Source: an uncultured Devosia sp. (GTDB taxonomy: Bacteria; Pseudomonadota; Alphaproteobacteria; Rhizobiales; Devosiaceae). Taken from it: a DNA stretch of 64,000 nt. A program made the position numbers and the translations under genes. A model generated the notes under the pieces. It was given only the letters and a program-made list of their open reading frames with translations, searched no databases and was not told where the DNA came from. The DNA lies in contig NZ_CAMLHM010000002.1 of NCBI RefSeq assembly GCF_946479885.1, positions 239,622-303,621 of the forward strand, written 5' to 3'. Of the stretch, positions 24,705 through 35,500 are shown piece after piece. Each line of letters begins with the position of its first letter. Within the stretch, counting starts at the first letter, position 1.

Positions 24705-25436
24705 CTAGTTGAAGCGGTAGCGAACCGTGCCGCGCACTTCATGCGCCCAGTTATTGGCGATGGTGTAGGGGAACGGGGCCGTGGTGTTGGCGATGCTGGA
24801 AATATAGAGCGCGCGGTAACCGACGTCGGCAACGACCTGACCGAAATCGTAGCCCACACCCACCATGCCGGCGGCGGCAAGGCTGGTATTGTTGTCGCTG
24901 GTGGTCGCGCCGAGCGGATCGGTAACGGTCGACCTGTTGAAGGCCACGCCCGCACCGGCGCCGACATATCCGAAGGTTCCGCCACCGGCGCCGTAACCGC
25001 CATTGCCGAAGCCGAAGTCGTAATAGGCGTTGGCCAGAACGACCGTGGAGCGCAGCGACAGGGTGTGAACGCCGTCTTGCAGCGGCGGATTGGCGATCGC
25101 CGGAATGGTGGCCCGCATGCCGTCATTGGCGAGGTAGTCGGCGGTCACGTCAAAACGCAGACCGGTGCCGGTTTCGTAGCCGATACCGGCGCCGACCGAG
25201 TAGCCATAGCCATAGCCGTCGATTTCGAAAGTCGCGGGCACGCTGGGATGATTGACATGGGGCGCCCACAGGGCGTTGAGGCCGGCGCTGCCGCGCAGGT
25301 AGAACGAGCCCGAGACGCCGTAGTCGACATCAGGAATTTCGATGATCGGGGGATAGTAGGGCATATCGGCGGCGATTGCCTGTCCACCAACGATAGCGGC
25401 TCCTGCCACCATCATCGCAGTGATGAACTTACGCAT
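24705..25436 (-). CDS. Outer-membrane beta-barrel protein
   Basis: A 243-residue protein with a clear signal peptide (MRKFITAMMVAGAAIVGG, cleavage near QAIA-AD). It has alternating hydrophobic strands rich in Gly/Tyr/Phe and a C-terminal ...VRYRFN, close to the aromatic end signature needed for outer-membrane insertion. The size suggests an 8-stranded OmpA-like/Omp25-type barrel, as common in Hyphomicrobiales. Start chosen to give the signal peptide directly. It has its own terminator and sits alone between glmM and denD. Confidence 0.8.
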   Translation of the reverse strand: MRKFITAMMVAGAAIVGGQAIAADMPYYPPIIEIPDVDYGVSGSFYLRGSAGLNALWAPHVNHPSVPATFEIDGYGYGYSVGAGIGYETGTGLRFDVTADYLANDGMRATIPAIANPPLQDGVHTLSLRSTVVLANAYYDFGFGNGGYGAGGGTFGYVGAGAGVAFNRSTVTDPLGATTSDNNTSLAAAGMVGVGYDFGQVVADVGYRALYISSIANTTAPFPYTIANNWAHEVRGTVRYRFN

Positions 25437-25590
25437 GGGAAAACGTCCTCTGGGTTGCCACGACACGAGTCGATTGCAAGCCAATATCGGCCAATTTCCT
25501 TAAAGCGCGCTTAACCTAAAAACTTAACCCTAACGAGAATAGAACGGGCGCCAGTATAGTTAACCAACAGTAAATCCGCCAAGCAACGCC

Positions 25591-26934
25591 CTAGGCTACT
25601 TGAAGTATTGCCGCCTCGATCTGCGAGACCACCGCCGTGACCAGCGAGGCATCATCGGCCTCGCCCATGACGCGGATAACCGGCTCGGTTCCCGACGCGC
25701 GCACCACCAGCCGGCCGCCGCTGCCCAGCATCGCCTGCCCGTCCGCGATGGCGGCGATAACCTGCTTGTGCTCGAGCGGCTTGCCCGACTTGAACTTCAC
25801 GCTGCGCAGCAGTTGCGGCACCTTGGTGAAGCGCGCGCAGATCTCGGACACGCTGCGTTCCTGCTGCTTGAGCACGGCCAGCAACTGCAGGGCGGCGACC
25901 AATCCATCGCCCGTCGTGGTGAAGTCCGAGAGGATGATGTGGCCGGACTGCTCCCCACCCACATTGAAGCCCTTGGATCGCATGGCTTCGAGCACATAGC
26001 GGTCGCCGACCTGGGTGCGTTCCAAGGTCAAGCCCAGCGAGGTCAGGTAGCGCTCGAGCCCCAGGTTGGACATGACGGTGGCAACAATGCCGCCGCCAAC
26101 CAGCATTTCGCGTTCCAGCCAGCTCTGGGCGATGACCGCCATGAACTGGTCGCCATCGACCACTTCGCCCTTCTCATCGATGATGATGACCCGATCGGCA
26201 TCGCCGTCGAGCGCGATGCCGATATCGGCGCGCACTTCCTTGACCTTGGCGGCAACCGCCTCGGGGGCGGTGGAGCCGACCTTGTCGTTGATGTTGAAGC
26301 CATCGGGCTTGTCGCCGATGGTGAAGACTTCGGCGCCCAGCTCCCACAGGGCGACCGGGGCCACCTTGTAGGCGGCGCCATTGGCGCAATCGAGCACCAC
26401 GCGCAGGCCGGCGAGGTCAGTGCCGCGCGGCAGCGTGCGCTTGGCATATTCGATATAGCGGGTACGAGCCTCTTCGTCGCGATAGGCGCGGCCGATCTCG
26501 CGGCCATGCGCCAGCGTGCTGGACATGTCGCTGTCGATCAGGTTCTCGATTTCCAGCTCCAGCTCGTCGCTGAGCTTGTAGCCATCGGGGCGGAACAGCT
26601 TGATGCCGTTGTCATCATAGGGATTGTGCGACGCCGAGATCATGACGCCCAGATCGGCGCGCAGCGAACGGGTCAGCATGGCCACGGCCGGGGTCGGCAT
26701 GGGGCCGAGGAAATAGACGTCCATCCCCACCGCGGTGAAGCCGGCGCCCAGCGCGCTCTCGATCATGTAGCCGGAGCGGCGCGTATCCTTGCCGATCACC
26801 ACACGGTTGCGATGATCGCCGCGCACGAACTTTGCACCAGCCGCCATGCCGACGCGCAGCGCCAGTTCGGGCGTCAGCTTGTCGCCATTGGCCAGGCCGC
26901 GAATGCCATCGGTACCAAAATACTTGCGTGCCAT
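25591..26934 (-). CDS. glmM: Phosphoglucosamine mutase GlmM
   Basis: A 447-residue alpha-D-phosphohexomutase: [16 protein letters not shown] at the N-terminus, the phosphoserine loop [15 protein letters not shown], the metal loop DGDADR and the C-terminal phosphate-binding loop [14 protein letters not shown]. It converts glucosamine-6-phosphate to glucosamine-1-phosphate for UDP-GlcNAc, peptidoglycan and LPS synthesis. It follows ftsH, as in most alphaproteobacteria, but a terminator separates the two, so it probably has its own promoter. Confidence 0.98.
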   Translation of the reverse strand: MARKYFGTDGIRGLANGDKLTPELALRVGMAAGAKFVRGDHRNRVVIGKDTRRSGYMIESALGAGFTAVGMDVYFLGPMPTPAVAMLTRSLRADLGVMISASHNPYDDNGIKLFRPDGYKLSDELELEIENLIDSDMSSTLAHGREIGRAYRDEEARTRYIEYAKRTLPRGTDLAGLRVVLDCANGAAYKVAPVALWELGAEVFTIGDKPDGFNINDKVGSTAPEAVAAKVKEVRADIGIALDGDADRVIIIDEKGEVVDGDQFMAVIAQSWLEREMLVGGGIVATVMSNLGLERYLTSLGLTLERTQVGDRYVLEAMRSKGFNVGGEQSGHIILSDFTTTGDGLVAALQLLAVLKQQERSVSEICARFTKVPQLLRSVKFKSGKPLEHKQVIAAIADGQAMLGSGGRLVVRASGTEPVIRVMGEADDASLVTAVVSQIEAAILQVA

Positions 26935-27020
26935 AACGTCCTGTCCCCTAGCCCCGGCGATCCTGGTCGCGTCGGATAATACCACTTTTCGGCGAAATAG
27001 CGGAGATTGCCGCCATGCAA

Positions 27021-27044
27021 AAGGGCCGCCTTGCGGCGACCCTT
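27021..27044 (-). terminator. Intrinsic terminator after ftsH
   Basis: A stem AAGGGCCGCC/GGCGACCCTT with one mismatch and a TTGC loop, followed on the minus strand by TTTTGC. It lies 17 bases past the ftsH stop and 87 bases before the glmM start. Confidence 0.75.
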
Positions 27045-27061
27045 GCTAATCTGTTGATGCC

Positions 27062-28990
<1,929 letters not shown>

Positions 28991-29196
28991 CAATCCTGTC
29001 CCGGAGATGCCTGCGCGAAACGGGCGCGGCGCGTGTGCCGAATGTATGTCCGGCATTAGGGCGTTACAAGGGCAAGACCTGCGGCCCTTTGGGTGCCCCG
29101 TCCAGTCATAATGTCGCGATTGGGTTAATACGCGGTGGGGATTCAGAAGGTTCCATTTGGCGTACGGAACCCACCCGAGGTGCGGTTGTCTTCTTG

Positions 29197-29329
29197 CCAC
29201 GCCCTCGTGGTTCTGTTCTCGCGAAGGGCTCGCACCTCACCATGAGGGCTACTCTTGGCTCGGTTTCTCAGTAGCCTCATGGTGAGGCGGGAGCGCAGCG
29301 ACCCTCGAACCACGAACCACGAGGCGTGG
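29197..29329. repeat. Nested palindromic (REP/BIME-like) repeat
   Basis: Outer arms CCACGCCCTCGTGGTTC (29197) and GAACCACGAGGCGTGG (29314) enclose inner arms CCTCACCATGAGGGCTACT (29235) and AGTAGCCTCATGGTGAGG (29270). The whole can fold into one long hairpin between tilS and ftsH. A related unit occurs at 43225. Confidence 0.8.
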
Positions 29330-29339
29330 CACAGCCCCC

Positions 29340-30614
29340 TCAGTCGATCAGCAACTGCACCTTGATGCGGTCATCAAAGCTCCAGCCGCCCAGCGACAGC
29401 ACGCCGCCGCTGGCATCGCGCACGATCGGGGCGGTGCGGATGGCTTCGGCGGGCGCCGTGACCTTGAAGCCGAGAAATTCCTCGAGCCGGTGGCGCGGCA
29501 GGTAGTCCGCCACGCTGGCGGTGAGGCCGACTTCGGGCGAGGCATTGACGATGCGGAAGCGCTCGTCCCACACCAGTTCGCCATGCGGCGCCAGCAGGGC
29601 ATCCGGCGGCAGCGAGCGGCCAGGCTCGCGGGCAACCGCGACCGCGCCGTCCTTGATGCGGATGACGCAGCCCAGAACGGTTGTGGCCTTGGCGAGCCCC
29701 TGCTCGGCAATGGTCTGGCGCAACCGCTCCACCTGTCCCAGGGCGCGTGGTTTCTGCCGGCCGCCGACAATGTTGAGCACCCGGCCCAGCAGGCGGGTCG
29801 AAATGGCGGGGCTGAGGCCGACAAACGGCGTCAGCTCGATCCGGGCGGCGCCGAAGCCATCGAGCCGCACGATTTCGGTGAAGCAGCCATCGGCCATCTG
29901 GCCGATGGCCGCATCGGCCTCGGCCATGCGGTCGGCGAACAGGGTCAATGCGGGCGCATCGAGACCCAGGGCGGCCAGCTGCGGCAGCGCCTGGCGCCAA
30001 CGCACGCGCTCGTAATGGGGATCGGCATTGGAGGGGTCCTCTGCCGGCACGAGGCCAGCCGCATCGACCACGGCGCGCAGCGCCGCCGGATCAACCGCCA
30101 ACAGCGGACGATGTACCCGGATACCCTCGATATCGGCCATGCCGGCCATGCCCTTGAGGCCCTCGATGCCGCTGCCATGCGCCATGCGCATCAGCACCGT
30201 CTCGGCCTGGTCCTGCTGGTGATGGGCCGTCAGCAGCACCGTGGCGCCATCTTCGGCCATGGCTGATCCCATCAGCCGGTAGCGGGCAATGCGCGCCGCT
30301 TCCTGCATGCCGGTTTCAGGCTTGGCGCCCGTCCAGGGGAGGCCACGCGCGGCAAGACCGAGCGCTTCTGCGGTCCGCAGCACCATGGCGACCTCGGACG
30401 CCGCTTCGGGGCGCAGGCCATGATCGACCGAATAGACGAAAAGGCGCGGCGGAGCATCAAGGCTCGCGGCCCAGCGTTGCGCCAGCAGCATCAAGGCAAG
30501 GCTGTCGGCACCACCCGAGACGGCCAGCGCAATGGCCTGCTCGCCTGCAACGGCCGCGAACAGGGCATTGAGCCCTGCCGCGTCGTCGATGTCAGGGGTC
30601 ACGCGGGCGGGCAT
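29340..30614 (-). CDS. tilS: tRNA(Ile)-lysidine synthetase TilS
   Basis: A 424-residue N-type ATP pyrophosphatase with the PP-loop AVSGGADSLALMLLAQ (SGGADS at 33-38) and the ALGLAARGLPW/TAHHQQDQAETVLMR segments typical of TilS, followed by the C-terminal tRNA-binding regions. It adds lysine to C34 of tRNA(Ile2) so the tRNA reads AUA instead of AUG. The start lies 16 bases inside the end of cpoB, so it is coupled to the tol-pal genes. AUA reading is relevant to the ATA-initiated toxin frame at 47 kb only as a curiosity. Confidence 0.95.
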   Translation of the reverse strand: MPARVTPDIDDAAGLNALFAAVAGEQAIALAVSGGADSLALMLLAQRWAASLDAPPRLFVYSVDHGLRPEAASEVAMVLRTAEALGLAARGLPWTGAKPETGMQEAARIARYRLMGSAMAEDGATVLLTAHHQQDQAETVLMRMAHGSGIEGLKGMAGMADIEGIRVHRPLLAVDPAALRAVVDAAGLVPAEDPSNADPHYERVRWRQALPQLAALGLDAPALTLFADRMAEADAAIGQMADGCFTEIVRLDGFGAARIELTPFVGLSPAISTRLLGRVLNIVGGRQKPRALGQVERLRQTIAEQGLAKATTVLGCVIRIKDGAVAVAREPGRSLPPDALLAPHGELVWDERFRIVNASPEVGLTASVADYLPRHRLEEFLGFKVTAPAEAIRTAPIVRDASGGVLSLGGWSFDDRIKVQLLID

Positions 30615-31693
30615 TCAGCCCGGGACTTTTCCTCGCCCAGTCGCGTGATGAAGGCCGCTTCGAGCGTGGTGTAGCGCCTGTCGATCTCCGCAAAGGTGCG
30701 GCAGGCGGTCTCGCGCTCGCCGGCGCCCGAAAGCGACATGCCCAGCTTGAGCAGCAGGTCCGGCGCCTGCTTGCTATCAGGCGCCTTCTGGAAGGCGTTG
30801 AGCAGCACCTCGGCAGCCTCGTCATAGGCGGCGCGCTGGATCAGCACATCGCCCAGGAAACTGGCGGCGTCGGGCGCCTGCTGGCTATCGGGATAGAGCT
30901 CCAGATACTGGCTGAACTGGTCTTCGGCAAAGGCATAATCGCCCTTGGTGAGGGCGTCGTAGCCGGCGGCGAACTGCGCATCGGCGTCCGGATTACCCGA
31001 ATTGGCCGCTGCCGGGTCAAAGCTCAGGTCCATCGGCTGACCGGTGGTGAGGTCGACGCCGCCGTCCGCCCCGGTGCCAACCAGCGGATCGGCGGATTCG
31101 CCGACTGCATCGGTCGGCGCGGCTGAGCCATCGTTGAAGGTCGGGTCGAATTCGGCCTCGCCCGGCAGCGGCTGCACGCCCTGTTCGGGAATGTCGGTCA
31201 GTGGCACGCCATTGGCGTCGGTGGGCACCGCATTGGGGTCGACTGGAACGCCGTTGGCGTCCAGGGGAGCGGGTACGGCATTGGGGTCCTGCGGCAACGC
31301 CTCGGGCTGCGTCGCGCCGCCCGGTTGGGTTGCCGCATCAGGTTTTGGGCCGGCACCGCCTTCCAGCGCCTGAAAGCGGAACTCGTTGTCTTCCTGCATG
31401 CGGTTGAGGATTTCCTGCAGCTGCGTCAGCTGGAAGGTCAGGCCCTCGATCTGGCCGTTCTGCAGTCGCAGCTGCTCTTCGAGCTGCTGGATGCGTACCA
31501 GCAGCTGCGCGGTATCCTGCGCCTGGGCGACATGGATGCGCTCTGGCGCGGCATCGGTGAGGGTGAGGCTGCCAAGGTCGGCCGGCGGCAGGATGGTGGC
31601 CTGCGCCGCCATGACGGGAGCGGTGATGATCAGGGCGGCAGCGATCGTGCAAAGCGCCGTCCGTCCCTCTCGAAGAATTGCCGATAACTGCAA
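30599..31693 (-). CDS. cpoB: Tol-Pal system protein CpoB/YbgF
   Basis: A 364-residue periplasmic protein. An N-terminal signal segment (TALCTIAAALIITAPVMAAQ) is followed by a short coiled coil (VRIQQLEEQLRLQNGQIEGL), a long proline/alanine/asparagine-rich linker with repeated 'PNAVP..ANGVP' units, and a C-terminal TPR domain from about residue 230 (QFAAGYDALTKGDYAFAEDQ). CpoB coordinates outer-membrane constriction with septal peptidoglycan synthesis. No ATG fits; a TTG with GGAGG six bases upstream gives a signal peptide, so I chose it over the longer frame, which crosses a terminator. The linker is longer than in most homologues. Confidence 0.85.
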   Translation of the reverse strand: MQLSAILREGRTALCTIAAALIITAPVMAAQATILPPADLGSLTLTDAAPERIHVAQAQDTAQLLVRIQQLEEQLRLQNGQIEGLTFQLTQLQEILNRMQEDNEFRFQALEGGAGPKPDAATQPGGATQPEALPQDPNAVPAPLDANGVPVDPNAVPTDANGVPLTDIPEQGVQPLPGEAEFDPTFNDGSAAPTDAVGESADPLVGTGADGGVDLTTGQPMDLSFDPAAANSGNPDADAQFAAGYDALTKGDYAFAEDQFSQYLELYPDSQQAPDAASFLGDVLIQRAAYDEAAEVLLNAFQKAPDSKQAPDLLLKLGMSLSGAGERETACRTFAEIDRRYTTLEAAFITRLGEEKSRAECPPA

Positions 31694-31775
31694 ACGACGC
31701 CTCCAACGCGCTGAAACTCGTGCACAACATGGTGCCGATGCAGCTGCGGATAAAGGGCAATTTTGGTCAAAAGAA

Positions 31776-31808
31776 AGCGCCCGGGCCAAATACGCGGCTC
31801 CGGGCGCT
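31776..31808 (-). terminator. Terminator or attenuator between pal and cpoB
   Basis: A 9-bp stem AGCGCCCGG/CCGGGCGCT with a 15-base loop, followed on the minus strand by TTTCTTTTG. It lies within the pal-cpoB gap, so it may reduce read-through into cpoB-tilS. Confidence 0.7.
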
Positions 31809-31865
31809 CTTGCCTCCAGTTTGCACTGGATGGGTGTGGCTCTCCCGCTGGGGAAAGCCGAAGTC

Positions 31866-32360
31866 TTACTGGACGACGGTGACCGCGCGGCGGTTCTGCG
31901 ACCAGCAGGAAATGTCGTTACAGATCGCCACCGGGCGTTCCTTGCCGAAGGACTGGCTGGTGATGCGCTGTCCGTTGACACCCTTGGAGACGAGGTAGTT
32001 CACCACCACCGAAGCGCGGCGGGCGCCCAGGGCGATATTGTATTCGCGGGTACCGCGCTCGTCGGCATGGCCTTCGATCATGATGCGGTAGTTCTGGTAC
32101 TGGTTGAGCCAGGCGGCCTGCTTGTCCAGGGTCGCTGCGGCTTCCGAGGTCAGCGAGCTCGAATCGGTCTCGAAGAACACGCGGTCACCGACCGAAACCA
32201 GGAATTCCTGCTGGCTGCCCGGGGCACCACCGCCCGGTCCGAGGTTGCCGACGCCGGTCGGCATGGCATTGGGCGTGCGCGAACAGGCCGCGATGACCAC
32301 GACGAAAAGCAGCATCGCGGCAGCGCGCAACGCGGTGTTGAGGGGTGCGGTAATGACCAC
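31866..32360 (-). CDS. pal: Peptidoglycan-associated lipoprotein Pal
   Basis: A 164-residue lipoprotein. A hydrophobic leader ends in the lipobox VIAAC, a short Gly/Pro linker follows, then an OmpA-like domain with VFFETDSSSL, EGHADERGTREYNIALGARR and SFGKERP. Pal anchors the outer membrane to peptidoglycan and cycles with TolB. The start is a GTG with AGGAG seven bases upstream; the ATG-initiated longer frame adds a non-signal stretch. It is separated from tolB by an alpha-galactosidase gene, which is unusual, so it must have its own promoter in the 32.4-32.5 kb gap or depend on read-through. Confidence 0.95.
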   Translation of the reverse strand: MVITAPLNTALRAAAMLLFVVVIAACSRTPNAMPTGVGNLGPGGGAPGSQQEFLVSVGDRVFFETDSSSLTSEAAATLDKQAAWLNQYQNYRIMIEGHADERGTREYNIALGARRASVVVNYLVSKGVNGQRITSQSFGKERPVAICNDISCWSQNRRAVTVVQ

Positions 32361-32558
32361 GGGGAAGCTCCTGAAAGGCAACAATCTTAAGTACGGCATT
32401 TACCGCGCTTAATCTTAAGGCCGGGTTTTCCAGAGTGGTTAATCTTGTCCTATTCGGGCGCCAATGTGGCGGGAATCCGGGCTTTTTCGTGATGATGCAG
32501 GTTTGCCACAGGAATGGTGGGCGATCACGTTAAGGTTAAGTCCGGGCGTGTTTTACCC

Positions 32559-32670
32559 GCGATGTCATTCCGGCGAAGGCCGGAATCCATGCGGTGGCCT
32601 CGCCCCGACGCTGGATGTGCTGGAACGCCACGGCGGACATGGATCCCGGCCTTCGCCGGGATGACATCGC
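32559..32670. repeat. Palindromic intergenic repeat (REP-like pair)
   Basis: Two inverted arms, GCGATGTCATTCCGGCGAAG... (32559-32591) and its near-complement ending GGGATGACATCGC (32638-32670), each itself containing the small palindrome CCGGCGAAGGCCGG or CCCGGCCTTCGCCGGG. It lies between pal and the alpha-galactosidase gene. Confidence 0.85.
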
Positions 32671-32682
32671 GTATGGGTTGGA

Positions 32683-33936
32683 TCAGGCAGCTGACAGCCG
32701 ATAAAGTGCCGAGCCGTGGCTGGGCAGGGTGACCGAAATCTCACCGCTGGCGCTGCCAATATCCCGCTGCGTCCAGAGATCGCGAACCGCTACCGCCCCG
32801 CTAATACCCAGCCGCGACAGCTTGAACGGCACAACCTTCTCGGCCTTGGACGTGTTGAACAGTGCCAGGTAGTGATCGCCATTGTCCGCCCGGGCCGACC
32901 AGATGCGGGTGCCATCCAGTTCGAAATGCGGCTGGTTGTCGCTCGAGCGCTGGTTGACCTCAAGCACCTCGGCATTGGTCAGCAGCTTGAGCGTGGCATC
33001 GTCGAGATGGCGCAGGTCGCCGCCCATGATCAGCGGCGAGCGGGCGATCGACCACAGGGTCATCAGCGTCTGCTGCTCGTCGACGGTGAAATTGGTGTCG
33101 CGGTCGCCCAGCGCCAGCCGGCCCAGCGGCAGCATGTCGGCATCGGGCCAGGCGCCCGGCTTGCGCCACGGGTTCCAGTTTTCGAGCCGCGTAAACTGCG
33201 CCTCGAGCATGGCCCACTCGTCCCAGAAATCATCGCTGATGCGCCACATCTGGGCATGGGCCTGCACATGCGCACCCCGCAGCAGCGGCGTCTCGCCCGG
33301 CGACAGCGATAGCACCATCGGCCGGCCGGAACTGCGGATGGCCAGCGCGGCCGCCTCGATCTCGGGCGCATGCGCATCATAGGGCCGGCTCATGTCGTCC
33401 ATCTTGATGAAGTCGACACCCCAGGAGGCATAGAGCGCGAAGATGGAGTCGTAATAGGCCTGGGCGCCGGGCTTGGACATGTCGACGCCATACATGTCCG
33501 GGTTCCAGCTGCAGATGCTGCTCGTGTCGGCAATATCGGCCGCATGAAGATTGGTGCCCGATACCGGCAGGTTCTGTTCCACCGCCAATTTGGGGATGCC
33601 GCGCATGATGTGGATGGCGAATTTCAGCCCCAGCGCGTGCACCTTGTCGGCAATGGCCTTGAAGCCCACGCCGTTGGCGGCCGACGGAAAGCGGTTGAGG
33701 GCCGGCGTCACCCGGCCGAAGCCGTCCATCGTTGGGATGGGCCTAGCATTGTAGGTGTAGCTCTGCGCCGCCGGCTCATACCATTGGATGTCGATGGTAA
33801 AGACGTCATAGCCCGAAGGCAGGAGCTTGTCGGCCATGATGGCCGCCGTCTCCAGCGCCTGCGCCTCGTTGATCGTGGTGGCAAAGCTGTTCCAGCTGTT
33901 CCAGCCCATGGGCGGCGTTGGGGCGAGGATGGTCAT
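32683..33936 (-). CDS. Alpha-galactosidase, glycoside hydrolase family 27-like
   Basis: A 417-residue TIM-barrel hydrolase opening MTILAPTPPMGWNSWNSFA, the GH27 signature. The catalytic nucleophile is expected in VDFIKMDDMS and the acid/base in WRISDDFWDEW, both present. A C-terminal beta-sandwich follows (VPFKLSRLGISG...HGSALYRLSA). There is no signal peptide, so it acts in the cytoplasm on imported alpha-galactosides or related sugars. It sits between tolB and pal, with palindromic repeats on both sides, a position not seen in the usual tol-pal order, which suggests insertion. No sugar transporter is adjacent. Confidence 0.9.
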   Translation of the reverse strand: MTILAPTPPMGWNSWNSFATTINEAQALETAAIMADKLLPSGYDVFTIDIQWYEPAAQSYTYNARPIPTMDGFGRVTPALNRFPSAANGVGFKAIADKVHALGLKFAIHIMRGIPKLAVEQNLPVSGTNLHAADIADTSSICSWNPDMYGVDMSKPGAQAYYDSIFALYASWGVDFIKMDDMSRPYDAHAPEIEAAALAIRSSGRPMVLSLSPGETPLLRGAHVQAHAQMWRISDDFWDEWAMLEAQFTRLENWNPWRKPGAWPDADMLPLGRLALGDRDTNFTVDEQQTLMTLWSIARSPLIMGGDLRHLDDATLKLLTNAEVLEVNQRSSDNQPHFELDGTRIWSARADNGDHYLALFNTSKAEKVVPFKLSRLGISGAVAVRDLWTQRDIGSASGEISVTLPSHGSALYRLSAA

Positions 33937-33984
33937 GGGTTCACCTGAGCTTGGAGGTTGCATCCGACGGTATCAGTCGGGCTT

Positions 33985-34107
33985 CCCTCCCCCTTGAGGG
34001 GAGGGATCGAGGGTGGGGGTCCTTCAGTGAGCCACAGATCCACCCCCTCCCCAGCTCCGCTATGGCCTCCCGGCCTAGCTGCGCTACCCTCCCCTCAAGG
34101 GGGAGGG
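33985..34107. repeat. Palindromic intergenic repeat, CCCTCCCC type
   Basis: Inverted arms CCCTCCCCCTTGAGGGGAGGG (33985-34005; first 20 bases of the core shown by its palindrome) and its complement at 34087-34107, enclosing GGGTGGGGGT / CACCCCCTCCCC. Same family as the unit at 53230. It lies between tolB and the alpha-galactosidase gene. Confidence 0.8.
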
Positions 34108-34131
34108 AGGGCAAGAGCCGCAAGTACGGTG

Positions 34132-35442
34132 CTAAGCCCGCAGCCCCGACCAGGCTGGGTCGCTGGCATAGCTTTCGGTCGGGATGGTCAAGAGGTTACG
34201 GCCCCAGATATCCACGCTCATCAGCTTGGGGCCGTCATTGCCGCCCGGATCCTGGAAGAACATGATGACGCGGCCATTGGGCGCCCAGGTGGGGCCCTCG
34301 GCGTGGAAGCTCGAATAGAGCATGCGCTCGCCCGAACCATCGGGGTTCATGACGCCGATATTGAACTGGCCACCCGACTGGCGGGTGAAGGCGATGAGAT
34401 CGCCCTTGGGCGACCAGACCGGGGTCGAATAGCTGCCCTGGCCGAAGCTGATGCGCTGGGCGTTACCGCCGCCCGAACCCATCATGTAGATCTGCGGCGA
34501 GCCACCGCGATCGCTCTCGAACACGATACGCGCGCCGTCCGGCGAATAGGACGGACCCGTATCGATCGCCGCGCCGGAGGTCAGCTGCTGCGGCGTGCCG
34601 CCGCCCGTGCCCACCGCATAGATATTGGTCGCGCCACCCTGCTCCACCGAGAAGGCAACCGTGCCGCCATCGGGGGAAAAACGCGGAGCAAAGGTCATGG
34701 CGCCAACATTGGCCAGGCGCTGCTGGCGCCCGGTCGAGAGCTGCAGCAGGTAAACCTGCGGATTGCCCTCGGCGAAGTTCATATAGACCACCATGTCGCC
34801 ATTGGGCGAAAAGCGCGGGGTGAGCGCCATGGTCGCGCCATCGGTCAGGTACTGCACATTGGCGCCGTCCTGGTCCATGATGGCGAGGCGCCGCACGCGG
34901 TTGGCCTTGGGGCCGCTCTCGGCGGTGTAGATGACGCGGGTATCGAAATAGCCCGTGCCCCCGGCCAGCGATTCATAGATCGCGTCCGAGATGATGTGAG
35001 CCACGCGGCGGCTGGAATTGGGGTCGGTATTGTAGCTCTTGCCGACGACCTGGGCTGCCTGCTGCGTATCCCAGACGCGCACCGACGACGAAATCGTGCC
35101 GCCGCGCTCGACGCCACCCATCACCAGCGCATCGACATTGGCCGTGCGCCAGGTGTTGAAATCGGGCGTCCCGTTGGGGTCGCCGACCTGGACCGGCAGC
35201 GAGGCCGGATCGAGCGGCAGGAACAGGCCCGAGCGGCGCAGGTTGGCGCGCACGATATCGGCGATTTCCTTGCCGAAAGCCGGATCGGACGAAGCGAAGT
35301 CGGGAATGGCGATCGGCAGCGGCTGGAAATTGGCGCCCTCCACCACGATGCGCAACTGCGCCATCGCCATGGACGAGCCGGCCAAGAGGGCTCCACCCGC
35401 CAGGCCAAGCTTGAGCGCATTGCGCCGGGTAATCAGGGTCAT
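34132..35442 (-). CDS. tolB: Tol-Pal system beta-propeller TolB
   Basis: A 436-residue periplasmic protein. A twin-arginine-like leader (MTLITRRNALKLGLAGGALL...AMAQ) is followed by the N-terminal alpha/beta domain and a six-bladed propeller with repeated TPRFSPNGDMV, APRFSPDGGTV, GPSYSPDGARI, TPVWSPKGDLI units. TolB shuttles between Pal and the inner-membrane TolQRA motor during cell constriction. Start chosen at the ATG with GGAG six bases upstream; another ATG four codons earlier is possible. It follows tolA with a 58-base gap. Confidence 0.95.
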   Translation of the reverse strand: MTLITRRNALKLGLAGGALLAGSSMAMAQLRIVVEGANFQPLPIAIPDFASSDPAFGKEIADIVRANLRRSGLFLPLDPASLPVQVGDPNGTPDFNTWRTANVDALVMGGVERGGTISSSVRVWDTQQAAQVVGKSYNTDPNSSRRVAHIISDAIYESLAGGTGYFDTRVIYTAESGPKANRVRRLAIMDQDGANVQYLTDGATMALTPRFSPNGDMVVYMNFAEGNPQVYLLQLSTGRQQRLANVGAMTFAPRFSPDGGTVAFSVEQGGATNIYAVGTGGGTPQQLTSGAAIDTGPSYSPDGARIVFESDRGGSPQIYMMGSGGGNAQRISFGQGSYSTPVWSPKGDLIAFTRQSGGQFNIGVMNPDGSGERMLYSSFHAEGPTWAPNGRVIMFFQDPGGNDGPKLMSVDIWGRNLLTIPTESYASDPAWSGLRA

Positions 35443-35500
35443 ATCAGTCTCCATTCTCGCCGCCGGGAGCATTCTGCCCGCCAAACGTACCAATTCAAAG

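Noticed and set aside
24572..25126. N-terminal extension of the DenD-like frame to 512 codons
   Set aside because: The extension runs through a terminator and antiparallel coding DNA of the outer-membrane protein gene; the Rossmann motif marks the true N-terminus at 24571.
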